Of a stretch of DNA of 64,000 bases, positions 54,331 to 64,000 are shown piece after piece; position 1 is the stretch's first letter, and every line of letters starts with the position of its first letter. The position numbers were made by a program, and so were the translations under genes. The notes under the pieces are model-generated. The model was not told the origin of the DNA. It saw only the letters and a program-made list of their open reading frames with translations, and searched no databases. Source of the stretch: Cyanophora paradoxa (taxonomy: Eukaryota > Glaucocystophyceae > Cyanophorales > Cyanophoraceae); NCBI GenBank assembly GCA_004431415.1, contig QPMI01000161.1, positions 148,461 to 212,460 of the forward strand, read 5' to 3'.

Positions 54331-55405
54331 ATGTTCGTCGCCGCCGCCCCCGTTGCCCGCCCGCTGGCCAAGGCGTTCATCGGACAAGAAGTTCGCGCTC
54401 GCCCGGCCAACAAGGCCCAGGCCACCACCAAGTTCGCGGTCGAGGCCAAGACCAAGGTGCGCCCCGCACGCCTGCGCCGCGACCGGTTTAGCACTCTAGA
54501 AGCCAGTTCTAGTCGTGGATCCGGATTGGCGCGCCGGCCGTCCGCTGTGTCGCGCGAAAGCTCTTGTTGTTGTATGTGTGGTATGTTCCGACGCACTTCG
54601 CAGGTCTGCTCCGACAGCGACCTCGTCGAGGGCGACCGGAAGATCGTCGTGCGTTTCTCTTCGTTCAATTCACAACTGAACACGCGCGGAGAGCAGCGGC
54701 GTCGCTTTTAGATCTCGCCCGCTTCGTCAGTTGAGCGGCCTGGTGCCCGCAGGACGTCGATGGCCAGGCCGTCATCGTCACCCGCCAGAACGGCAAGCTC
54801 TTCGCCGTCTCGGCCACCTGGTGCGGCAGCTGCCAGATTTGATCCGCCGGGCCTGACGCTGAGCCCGACTTCGACAGCCCCCACCTTGGCCTCCCCATGA
54901 AGAAGGGCAAGATCGAGAACTGCGCCATCGTGAGCTTGTTGTTCTTGCCTCGATCCGCGCGCCCGCGTTGACGCGAGCGGTTGCAGACCTGCAGGTGCTT
55001 CTAACCTGTGACGCGGCGCCGAGCCGGGGCCGGCGAGAGCCTGCGGCGGCTGACATAAGAGCGCAATGCGCGTGCGCAGCTTCCACAAGTCGACCTTCGC
55101 GCTGGAGGACGGCAAGGTCCTCGCCTGGTCCGAGTCGTTCATGGGCCTCCCCGGCACCGGTGCGCGCGCGCACACAGCTTCGGCGAGCGCGCCGCACCGG
55201 CCCGCCCACGCGCTCGCGCCGCAGGCATGATCGGCAAGGCCATCGGCAACCTCAAGGGCGGCCCGAAGAACCTCGCCACCTACCCCGTTAGCATCTCCGG
55301 TGCGAATTCGCAGCCGCCTCCCCCCGCGATTCACGGAGTCAGTGACAAAGCTCGGACGCTGACCGTTCCTCCTGTGCCGCAGGCGGGGATATCTACGTCG
55401 ACTAA
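54331..55405 (+). CDS. Plastid Rieske-type [2Fe-2S] domain protein
   Basis: The start codon at 54331 opens a transit-like leader, MFVAAAPVARPLAKAFIGQE. The next exons give VCSDSDLVEGDRKIV and DVDGQAVIVTRQNGKLFAVS, then the first cluster motif formed by splicing: ATCPHLGLPMKKGKIENCAI (CxH). The following exon reads SFHKSTFALEDGKVLAWSES, then MIGKAIGNLKGGPKNLATYP and VSISGGDIYVD to the stop. This is the layout of plastid Rieske-like ferredoxin proteins. The second motif should be CxxH. The His is present, but no splice choice I tried gives the expected Cys before SFH: the genomic codons just before it read GTG CGC AGC. Function is therefore uncertain, either an atypical cluster or an exon border I misplaced. 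Confidence 0.75.
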
Positions 55406-56093
55406 GCTTCCAGCGACGCGCTTCGGATAGGATGTAGCTTTGAACAGGAAATATAATACTTTGGCGGACCCGGGGACCCCACGCGTGCACGCAAGCGTGT
55501 CCTTGCACAGCCTCTCCCAGCCTGGCACAGCGGCCGTGGCTCTCGGACGGCGGGGGCGCGGGGCTGCGTAGGCCTGGACCCTGAGTTTCGAGCTTGCCAG
55601 TCGTGATCGGACGTCGGCTGGCTCGTCCCCAGCTGCCAAGCAGGGATCCGGATGCAGGCCGCGGGGACTAGGGAATCTAGATCACTGATTATTCTATCCA
55701 TGATATCGATCCGATGATATCGATGTTCTTTGACTTAGATCTAGATCTCGTCACTTCGATTTTGAAGCGCCGCGGCGCGGCCGACCCTTCAACTTGGCGA
55801 TTTGGCAAGGCTCAACGCAGGCCTAGGAGAGGGCTCCCCAAGCTCATGTGCAGCCGACGCCCCTGGCCGCCCCAGGCCCGGCTCCTTTAAGTGAATTTTC
55901 CCTTCCCCAATATTTGCTATCCGTGCGACACCGGCTCGCCGAGTCGGCGATCGCAAGGGCAGACTCGGCGAATCACTGAGTGTTGCCTGCAAAAGTATGC
56001 CTGCTGGGGGAGGCTCGCCATGCGCATGCGCAAGCCATGCCTTGCAAGCAATGACTCCATGATCATGAGATTCCTCGCGGGCGATCCGGACCT
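55406..56093. other. Spacer between convergent Rieske-type and SNF2 genes
   Basis: No gene is supported. It contains a direct repeat of gatgatatcgat-like words near 55699-55725, an agatctagatct palindrome near 55737, and a repeated cgccgagtcggcga / gactcggcgaatc pair near 55935-55975. Both flanking genes end here, so terminators are expected on both strands. Confidence 0.45.
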
Positions 56094-59000
56094 CTACCGG
56101 CTGCGGCGCCCGGGGGCGCGCGCCCCGGCGGGGGCGGGGGCCCCGGGGGCGGCCGCCCCCGGGGCGGGGGCGTTGGCGGGGGCGAGCCCGAGGGCGGCCT
56201 CGTCCACGCTGAAGAGCTCGAGGACCTGCGGCGCCTTCAGCAGAGGCGCGCTCGAGGGACGAGTTCTGTGGGGAGGGGGAGGGAGGGGGCCGGGGGCGGG
56301 CCTCGCGGGTCTGGAGGCGGTCAGCCTCCTCGCGGGTGAGGGCCGTCTGCGCGCCCCCGCCCTCCACCTGCGCCGCCCCGTCAGCCTCTCCTCGGGCTCC
56401 TCGCCTCAGACGCCTCAGATCTGACCTTGCGGCGCTGCAGGTCCACCACCTTCTCCTCCACCGTTCCCTGCCAAGGGCCCCCGCTCAGCGCGCGGGCCGG
56501 CCGGCCGGCGGGGGCGCTCGAGCGTCTAGTCTTAGCGCCTCTCCCGCCCTCGCTCGCGAGAGACGCGGGGGCGGGGCGCGTGCGCACCCTGACGATGAGG
56601 CGGACGACTTTTGTCTCGCGGCGCTGCCCGATGCGGTGCACGCGCAGCGCCGCCTGCGCCTCCACCCCGGGGTTGATCGCCGGCTGCCCCCGCCCCCCGC
56701 CTGTCACGAGGGTGCGCGGGGGCGGGGCGCGCCGCGGCCCTTTGCGGCGCGGCGGGTCCGGAACCTCGAGGATGTAGACGGCGGAGGCGGCGGTGAGGGT
56801 CATGCCCCCGCCCGAGCGCATCAGCGCCAGGAAGCACGTCACCTCCGGCTGCCCCCAGCGCGCGTCACGGCCGGCGCGGGGCGGGGCGGGGGCGGGGGCG
56901 GGGGCGGGGGCGGGGGCGGGGCGGGGGCGGGGCGGGCGGACGTCGGACTGGAAGGCGACGATGGCGTGGGCGCGGCGGCGGGCGGAGCCGGCGAGCTCCT
57001 CGTAGCGCACCCCGTTCGCCTCCAGCGCGCTCTTCACCAGCCCCAGCATCTTGTTCCAGTGCCTGCCCCGCCCCGTCCCCCGCTCAGAGGCGCCCCGGCG
57101 GGCCCCCCGGCTGGAGGGCGGGCGGGCGGGCGTGGGCACGAGAAGATGACGGCCTTGGCGGTGGGGTCCTGCGCCCGCAGCGCGATGAGCTCCGACACCA
57201 GCGCGCACACCTGCCGCCCCCCGTCAGACCCCGGCCGCCGCCGCGCCGCTCCGAGGGCCGCCGGCTCCGCTGCCGTGCCGTGGCCCCGCGCTGTCGCGCT
57301 CGTTCTAGGTCCCAGACCCTTTCTTTCTTCTCTCTTCCGAATGCAAGGGAGGGGGCGGGGCGGGGCGGGCCTTGGTGCCGTAGTCGTTCTGGGCGTCGGA
57401 GGCGGCGGCGGCGGCGGCGAGGTCGAGCGGCTCTTCCGGCGCCGTGTCGAGGGGCGCGGCCTGCGCGCCCCGGCCCCCCGCCCGTGGGCCCCGCGCCAAG
57501 GCAGGAGGGAGGCGGGCGGCCGCTCTGGGGCGGGGGGCGGGGCGGGGGGCACCTCGTGGAGCATGGCCTGGGTGAGGGGCCGGCGGCACGTCGGGCACAG
57601 CCGCGACCGCTCCAGCGCCTCCTCGATGCAGCTGCCGCCGCCCCGCCCCTCAGCGCCCCCCACCTCGAGCTCGCCGGCGCGGGGCGGGGCGCGGGGGCCG
57701 CGGCGCGGCGCACTGCTTGCAGAAGGAGTGCCCGCACTCGGTCACCACCGGCTGGCGGCGAGCAGGGGCGGGCGGGGATGAGGGAGGGCGGACGCCGCCG
57801 CGAGGCGAGCCTCCGCGGACCTGGAGGAGCTCGTCGAAGCAGATGGGGCACACGTTCGCGTTCATCGCCTCCTCCCCCTCCTCCCCGGCCCCCGCCCCCG
57901 CCGCCCCCGCCGCCGGCGCAGCCGCCGCCGCGGCGGAGGAGGGCCCGGCGGCGGAGGCGGGGCCCTCGGGGGCGCCGGCGCGGGCGACGGCGGCGCGGGT
58001 GACCTTCTGCGCCTCGTCGAAGCGCGCCCGCAGCTGCCGCCCCGCCCGGGCGTCGGGCGCGGGGCGGTGGAGGGGGCGGGGCGGCTCTGGGGCGGGCGCA
58101 CGTGCTTGAGCTCGTGCTCGGCGGCCTCCGCCTTCTTCCGCAGCGCCTCCGCGTGCCGCGCCGCCCGCTCCACCGGCGACGGCCGCTTCGCCGCCGCCTT
58201 GCCCTTCCCCTTCTTCTTCTTCGTCTCCTCCTCGTCCTCGTCCTCGTCCTCTTCCCCGTCTTCGTCCGCCGCTTCAGCGGCGGCGCCGGTCGAAGCGCCG
58301 CCGGCCTCGCCGCCCGCCGCCGCCGCCGCCGCCGCCTGCTGCTCGGCCGCCTTCTGACGGCCGCTCTCCCTGCGGCCGGCGCGGCGTCAAACGAGGGTCG
58401 GAGGGGGTGGGGGCGTCGGAGAGGGGGCGGGGGCGGGGCGGGACCCGCGGGTGGTGCGCTTGAAGGCGGGGTCCAGCACGACCTCCCGCGCCGCCTCGTG
58501 CGCCGCCACCTCCTCTGGCGGGCCCGAGGCGGCGAGTGAGCGCGCAAGAGCGGCGGGGCGCTGGGAGGAGACGGGGGAGGGCGGGGCGGGGGCACCGCGG
58601 AGGGCGGCGAGGCGGGCCTCGGCGGGGCCGGTGGTCTCGGCGTCGGCGGCGCAGGCGTGGAGGGCGCGGCAGAGCGCCTCCGTCGCCTCGAGCTCGGCCC
58701 GCGTCCAGCGGAACGCCTCCGCCTCGTCCTCCCCGCACAGCTCCCGCTGCTCCCCGATCACCTGCTCCGCACTCAGGGGGGGCAAGCCGAGCACGGGGCC
58801 TCGGAGCGGGGGAGGGCGCGCGTCGATCTCGGAGCGGAGGCGGGCGGCGACGGCGGCCGCCGCCTCCACGCCGGCGTCGCTCGTGGCGGGGCGACGCCGC
58901 CACGCCTCGAGCTCCGCCGCCGCCTCGGCCTCCGCCTCCGCCGAGGGCGGCGCCTCCTCCGCCTGCGGCGCCTGGCGCCCGCCCTTGCGCTTGCCCTTGC

Positions 59001-62000
59001 CCTTCTTCTCGTCCCCCTTCTTCTTGCTCTTCGCGGCGGCGGCGGCCGCGGGGCTGGGCCCGACGAGGGCATCGAGCTCGGCGGCGGCGAGGGCGGCGGA
59101 GGCGTGGGCGGCGTCGCGGAGGGCGGAGGCCCAGGCGGCGCGCCCCTGCTCGACGAGGCGGCCCATGATCTCCGTCAGCGTCAGCGTCCGGTTCCCCAGC
59201 AGCTCCTCCGCCCGCCGCACGACCTGCCCCCGCCCCGCGGGGCGCCGCCGCCGCGTCAGGGGGCGCGGGGAGCGCGGGGGAGGGGCGCTGGGGGGACCTG
59301 GGGGTGGCAGGCGGCCTGGCGGAGGGCGAGGACGTGGCCCATGACCTTGGAGGAGAGGGCGACGCGCGCGCCCCGCGCCGGCGCCGCCTCCAGCTGCCCC
59401 GCCCGCGCCAGCGCCTGCAGCGCCTTCAGCGCCTCCTTGTGCACCAGCCCGTACGCGCTCTGCCCCGCGCCCGAGGGCGTCAGCTGCGGGGAGGGCGTGG
59501 TGCGGTGCGCGGGGGGACCTGCTCGAGGGGGGAGAGGCGGAGCTCGCGGGTCTCGTGGGAGCACGGCGGCAGCGCGATCTGGGCCGCCACGTGCGCCTTC
59601 GTGTGCCGCCTGCGAGGGGAGAGGTGGTGGGCGGGGGGGCGGACGAGGAGGGGGCGGGGCGGGGGGGCGGACCACATCCAGCGGGCGAGGAAGCCGGCCA
59701 TGCGGGCGCGGGCCCCCGGGCGGCGCCGCTCGAAGGGCCCCAGCAGGAAGGTCCGGAAGATGTACGCGCTGCGGCCCCCGCCCCGCCCCGCGTGGGCGAG
59801 GGGCGGAGGGGAGGGCGGGGGTGGAGGGCGGGGGCGGACCTGTCGAAGGGGCGGTACTCGAGGAAGCGGAGGAGGCCGACGAGGTCGCCCGTGCGGTTCG
59901 AGGCCGGCGTCCCCGACACGCACCACCTGCGCCCCCGCGAGCCCGTCAGCGGCGCCCCGCAGGGCGAGCGGCGGGGCGGAGCAAGCGGGAGGGTGCGGGA
60001 CTCTAGCGAGGGGGGCGGGCGGGGCGGGGCGGACGAGAGGACGCGGGGGACGGAGGCGGCCATCGCCGCCGCGTTGGAGGAGGCGTTCGCGACCGTCTGG
60101 CGGGGCCGTCAGCGCGGGAAGGGCGGCTGGGGCGGCTGGGGCGGGCGGGCCTGGGCCTCGTCGAGGACGACGCGCCAGAACTCGGCGGCGAGCAGCGGCG
60201 ACGGGTCCAGCGCCGTGTGGCCCCGCATCTCCCCCCGCAGCACCTGCCCGGCCCCCGTCAGGAGGGGGGGAGCGGGGGAGGGGGGACGGTAGGAGGGGCG
60301 CCTCGTAGGTGGTGAGGACGACGTCGGCGGCGGCGAAGGCCCGCAGCGCCGCCTCGCACGTCGCCGGGCCGCCCCCGGCCTCCACGCCGGCGGCCGCCGC
60401 CCAGGGCGCCCCCCCCTCCTCGGCGCCGCCGCCGACGAAGGCGAGGGGGCGGAAGCCGCCCTCGAAGACGACGGCGCGGAGCGTCGGCGCGTGCGTCTGC
60501 ATCTCCTGCCGCGCCCGGAGGCGAGATCGGTGGTCAAGCGAGGCAGAGCCAAGGGAAGCTGGAGGAGCGGGGGCGGACCTGGACCCACTGCTCCTGGATG
60601 GAGACGGGGCAGACGACGAGCGTGGCGCCGAGGCGCGGGCGGGCGCGCTCCCGCTCCGCCGCCGCCTGCCGCTCCGCCTCCCCGGGGTCCACCCCCGCCG
60701 CCACCAGGCTCGCCCGCTCCCGCGCCTGCACCAGCCGCCGGCTCGCCCGCCGCTCTTCCTTCTCCTCCTTCGCCGCCGCCGCCGCCGCCGCCGCCTCTGC
60801 CGCCGGGGCCGAGCCGGGGCGGCGGGGCGGCGGGGGCGGCGGGTAGGCGGATGGTGGCGGGGTCGCGGCGGTGCGCCAGCACGAGGGCGATGACCGAGAT
60901 CTGGGGGCGCCCCGCGTCGCACCGGGCCCCGCCCTCGGCGGCCGCACGCCCGACGCGGAGCGCGCGCGCGCACCGTCTTGCCCAGGCCCATTTCGTTGGC
61001 GAGGACGCCCCCCCGGGGGTCCGGCGGGGCCCCGAAGCGCTGCGCCGTGAAGACCCCCAGCGCCAGGTTCTGGCAGGGCCCGAGGGAGTGAAAAGGGGAA
61101 GCAGGCGCGAGAGCAGGGCGAGCTCGAGGTCGAATGAGCTGAGCGAGCCAAGAGTGAAGCGGACCTGGTAGAGGAGGCGGCCGCCCGGCAGCCGCAGCGC
61201 CCGGTACGACGGGTGCAGCGCCGCCCGCTCCCCGTCCGCCCCCGCCGCCGCCGCCTCGTCAGCCCCCTCCTCCTTCTCTTTCTCCTCCTCCTCCTCCGCC
61301 TCCTCGTCCTCTTCCTCGCGGGAGCGCTTCGCCTGCTTCTTCGTCCCCGCCTTGGCCTTCTTGCCGCCGCCGCCGCCGCCGCCGCCGGCCGAGGCGGCCA
61401 CGGGGCGGGATCTCCCCTTTGTCTTCCCCGCGCTCTTCCGCGCCCCCGCCCCCGCCTTGCTCTCCCCCTCCTCCTCCTCCTCCTCCTCCTCCTCCTCCTC
61501 GGGCTGCTTCTTCTTCTTCCCGCGCGACGCCTTCCCGCCCGACGCCGGCGAGGAGGCGGCGGCTGCGGCGCCGGCCGCCGGCTTGCCCCCCGACGCCCGC
61601 GCCCGCTTGCGCGCCGGCCCCGCCGCCTCCTCCGCCTCCTCGCCCTTCTTCTCGGGCGAGGGCTCGAGGGAGGCGAGGCTGCGGCGGGCCTCGGCCTCGG
61701 CGAGGGCGCGCTGGTGGGCGGCCTCCTCCGCCGCCGCCTCGGCGCGGTACGCGGCGAAGCCGGCCCGCTCCTTCTCCACCATCCAGTGGAGGGCTTGCCG
61801 CTGGAAGCGGAGCAGGGTGGAGAGCATGCCTGGGGCGGGCGGCGCGGCTCAACGCGCTGGAGGACGTGCGGAGGCAGGGTTCGGGAGGAGAGGAGAGGGC
61901 GGACCGCGCGGCTGCTCGTGCTCGGGGGCGTCGTCCGGCGGCCGCAGCGCCTCCAGCAGCGACGGCAGGTCCGCCCTGCGCGAGGCGGAGCTGAGGGCAG

Positions 62001-64000
62001 GCAAGGCCGAGGCGGGCGGGCGGCGAGGTCGGACCCCTCCCCGGCCTTCGCGCCTGGCGCGGCGGCGGGGGCGGGGGCGGAGGATGAGGAGGCGGCCGGG
62101 GGAGCCGAGGAGGAGGAGGAGGAGGAGGAGGCCGGGGCGAGCGGGGCGGGGGCCGAGGAGGAAGAAGAGGAGGCGGCGGCCTGGGGCGGGGGCGGCGGCG
62201 GCGGCGGGGCGGCCTCGTCTTCGGCGGCGGGGCGGGGCGGCCCGTAGAAGGAGAAGGAGTCGGGGTCGAGGGAGGGCCCGCGCCCGCCCCACGCGCCCCC
62301 CGTCGCCTCCGCGCGCAGCCTCAGCCAGTCCGCGAGGGGGACGGCCGACTCCATCCCCCCCCGGCACTCCCCGTACGCCGGGCCCCGCGGGTCGAAGTGA
62401 TAGGAGGCCAAGGGGCCGGCCTCCGCCTCCTCGTCCTCCTCGCCCGCCGCGGAGGCCGCTGGGGGGCGGCCCCGGCCCTTGCCGGCGGGGCGGCGAGGCG
62501 CCTGCGCGGCGCGGGCCGCCCGCGCCGGGTCCAGCATTCCCTCCTCCACGACCCACGCCGAGACGGTGAGCTGGCGGTACGACGTCAGAAAGAGAGGGGG
62601 GATGAAACGGGGGAGGGGAGTGTTGGACCACGAGGACGGCGTCGGGGGCGCCGGCGGCGGCGGTGTCGGCGGGGCCGGCGAGGCGCAGGTGGGATCGCAG
62701 GACCAGCCCGTTCGGGTTCAGATCCGCGAGGATCGTTTTCAGGATCTGCCGCGCGTAAGAGGCGCCGGGCCGGGAGCCCGAGCTGGGGGCGGGGCGCGCC
62801 TCGCGGTGCGGGGAGGGTACGAGGGCCAGGGCCTTGTAGCGGCGCCAGGAGGGGTACCACCAGAGGCCCATCGGCATGGGCTCCGCCTCGGACTTGGTCA
62901 CGACGCCGTCCTCTGCGCCGAAGGGTAAGACGAGGGAGGGGGCGCTCGAGGCTCTTCGAGTGGGGGCGGGGCGCGGGCCGAAGTTGAGGCGGACGAGGGC
63001 GCGGGCGCCCTTCTTGGCGAGTCCGGGCACCGCCTTCTTCACCCGCTCCAGCGGCATGCACAGCTCCGAGTCCCCCAGGGGGAAGGCGTAGACGCCCAGC
63101 AGCGCCCCCTCCTCCCCCTCCTCCCCCTCCGGCCCGCCCGCCCCGCCCTCCGCCTCGCCCCCCGCCTTCTTCTTCTTCTTCTTGGGCTTCGGCTTGGGCG
63201 GTGCCGAGGAGGAGGAGGCTGCGGGCGCCGCCGGCCCGGCGCCGGGCGGCCGGAGGGCGCGCAGGCGCGCCTCAAGGGCGGCGCGCTCGGCGGCGAGCGT
63301 CGCCTCCTGCTCGCCCGCCGTCTGTCCCCGACCGCAGTGGCCCCCCATCCGCCGCAGCGCCTCCCGCCGCCCTGCGCCGCTGAGAAGGGGAGGGGGGGGG
63401 GGGGGGAGCACGCACGAATGCGGTACTCCTCGGGGAGGCCCTCCTCCTCGGCGCGGTCCTCGTCCCCCACGTCGTCGTCTTCGTCGTCGTACCCCTCGTC
63501 CATGTCCGATTCCTCCGCTTCGGCGTCCGGGACGGCTGCGGGGGGTTGTCTGGGCAAGGGAGGGTGGGGGCGGAGGAGAGAAGTGGGGTACCGCCGAGCC
63601 CGTAAAGGAAGTTGGCGAAGGCGTTCATGGGGAAGGCGGGGAGGGGCAGGTGTGCGAAGGGGGCGTAGCGGCCGCCCCCACCCCTGCCCCCACCGCGGCC
63701 ACCGCGGCCGGCGGCGCTCCCGCGTCGCCCTCCGGAGCCGCCGGAGCCGCGGCCGCGGCCGCGTCCGCGGACCGGCGCGTCCTCCTCGCTCGACAGATCC
63801 AGAAGCACCTGGCGCCACGGTTCGGTCGGTTGGCGGGTGGAGGGGCGGACGTGGGCCAGCGCGGGCGAGCGGGAAACAGCCGCACGTCGCGAGCGCGGTC
63901 GGCAGAGGCTGCGGCGTTGTCGCTCCAGCCCTGGGCGCCCTGGTTCTCTGCGCACGGGCGCACGCGCTCGAGCGCGCGAGGGAGGGGGCCGAGCTGGGCG
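56094..64000 (-). CDS. SHPRH/RAD5-like SNF2 ATPase with RING finger (5' end outside window)
   Basis: From N to C: an acidic start with VLLDLSSEEDAPVRGRGRG, a Lys-rich linker, and MLSTLLRFQRQALHWMVEKE. Helicase motif I is GGVLANEMGLGKTVRA, followed by ISVIALVLAHRRDP, ATLVVCPVSIQEQWVQ, VVLTTYEAP, FWRVVLDEAQ (DEAQ box) and WCVSGTPASNRTGDLVGLL. Then come KVMGHVLALRQAACHPQ and TLTLTEIMGRLVEQG. A RING is embedded in the ATPase: NVCPICFDELLQ, TECGHSFCKQC, LCPTCRRPLTQAM. The second RecA lobe follows: AVIFS, WNKMLGLVKSALEANGVRYE, LALMRSGGGMTLTAASAVYI, ALRVHRIGQRRETKVVRLIV and GTVEEKVVDLQRRK. It ends APQVLELFSVDEAALG and a Pro/Ala tail. RING inside a SNF2 domain marks the RAD5/SHPRH group of ubiquitin ligases acting on PCNA or chromatin. 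DNMT5-type ATPases are also related. No PHD or H15 domain was identified. The gene runs off the right edge. Confidence 0.9.
56885..56940 (+). repeat. G-rich intronic repeat (cgggggcggg units)
   Basis: An intron of the SNF2/RING gene contains about eight consecutive gggggc or ggggc units on the plus strand, a strong G-quadruplex pattern opposite the sense strand, where it forms a C-rich tract next to the acceptor. Confidence 0.75.

Noticed and set aside
58657-62247. Long plus-strand frames opposite the SNF2/RING gene
   Set aside because: The minus strand carries clear helicase motifs over the same bases; plus-strand products are Arg/Gly/Leu-rich shadows.
42437-64000. MTase and SNF2/RING considered as one fused DNMT5 gene
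   Set aside because: Three complete plus-strand genes (EngB, unknown, Rieske-type) lie between them, and the SNF2 gene has its own stop at 56094.

Overview
This window is nuclear DNA of a photosynthetic, flagellated unicellular eukaryote. It is very GC-rich, and nearly every gene is cut by many short introns (about 40-110 bp). Predicted products include several plastid-targeted proteins, a TPR protein resembling outer-dynein-arm docking factor TTC25/ODAD4, and standard eukaryotic nuclear proteins (NC2-alpha/DRAP1, exosome RRP4, METTL14). Three proteins with plastid-like N-termini (4800+, 54331+, 37037-) share a Phe-centred motif ([22 protein letters not shown]) and show no obvious signal peptide before it. 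That style is typical of glaucophyte transit peptides, so a Cyanophora-like glaucophyte is my best guess. This is inference only; other GC-rich algae are not excluded.

Layout. 0-12.2 kb: a partial Ala/Pro-rich 3' end; a RING/TRAF zinc-finger protein (-); a carotenoid-desaturase-family FAD enzyme (+); a short C2H2 finger ORF followed by two families of GC-rich tandem repeats; the TTC25-like protein (-); DRAP1 (+). 12.5-26 kb: UDP-sugar (UDP-GlcNAc type) pyrophosphorylase (-); a coiled-coil, Arg/Ser- and His-rich protein (+); an inverted 236-bp duplicate of the desaturase 3' end; an unknown secreted/membrane protein (-); an M13 neprilysin-type metalloprotease (-). 26.6-42.2 kb: a PH-domain/CaMK-type kinase (-); an MFSD5/MOT2 transporter (+); a small uncertain gene (-); RRP4 with a 138-bp tandem repeat in an intron (+); a plastid-type GET3 ATPase (-) head to head with METTL14 (+); a secretory FkbM-type methyltransferase (-); a plant-type HNH protein (+). 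42.4-64 kb: a large cytosine-C5 DNA methyltransferase (-); an EngB GTPase (+); a putatively N-myristoylated unknown (+); a plastid Rieske-type protein (+); and a very large SHPRH-like SNF2/RING protein (-) that runs off the right edge.

Genes alternate strand and many pairs are head to head across 65-570 bp, so bidirectional promoters are likely. A functional theme at the right is nucleic-acid modification and chromatin: an m6A methyltransferase subunit with an apparently intact DPPW motif, a DNA methyltransferase and a SNF2/RING remodeller, the latter two both with SUMO-interaction-like acidic motifs.

All CDS coordinates give the span from start to stop including introns. Exon joins were inferred by eye from GT/AG (sometimes GC/AG) signals and frame continuity. 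I saw no tRNA, rRNA, CRISPR or transposon genes.
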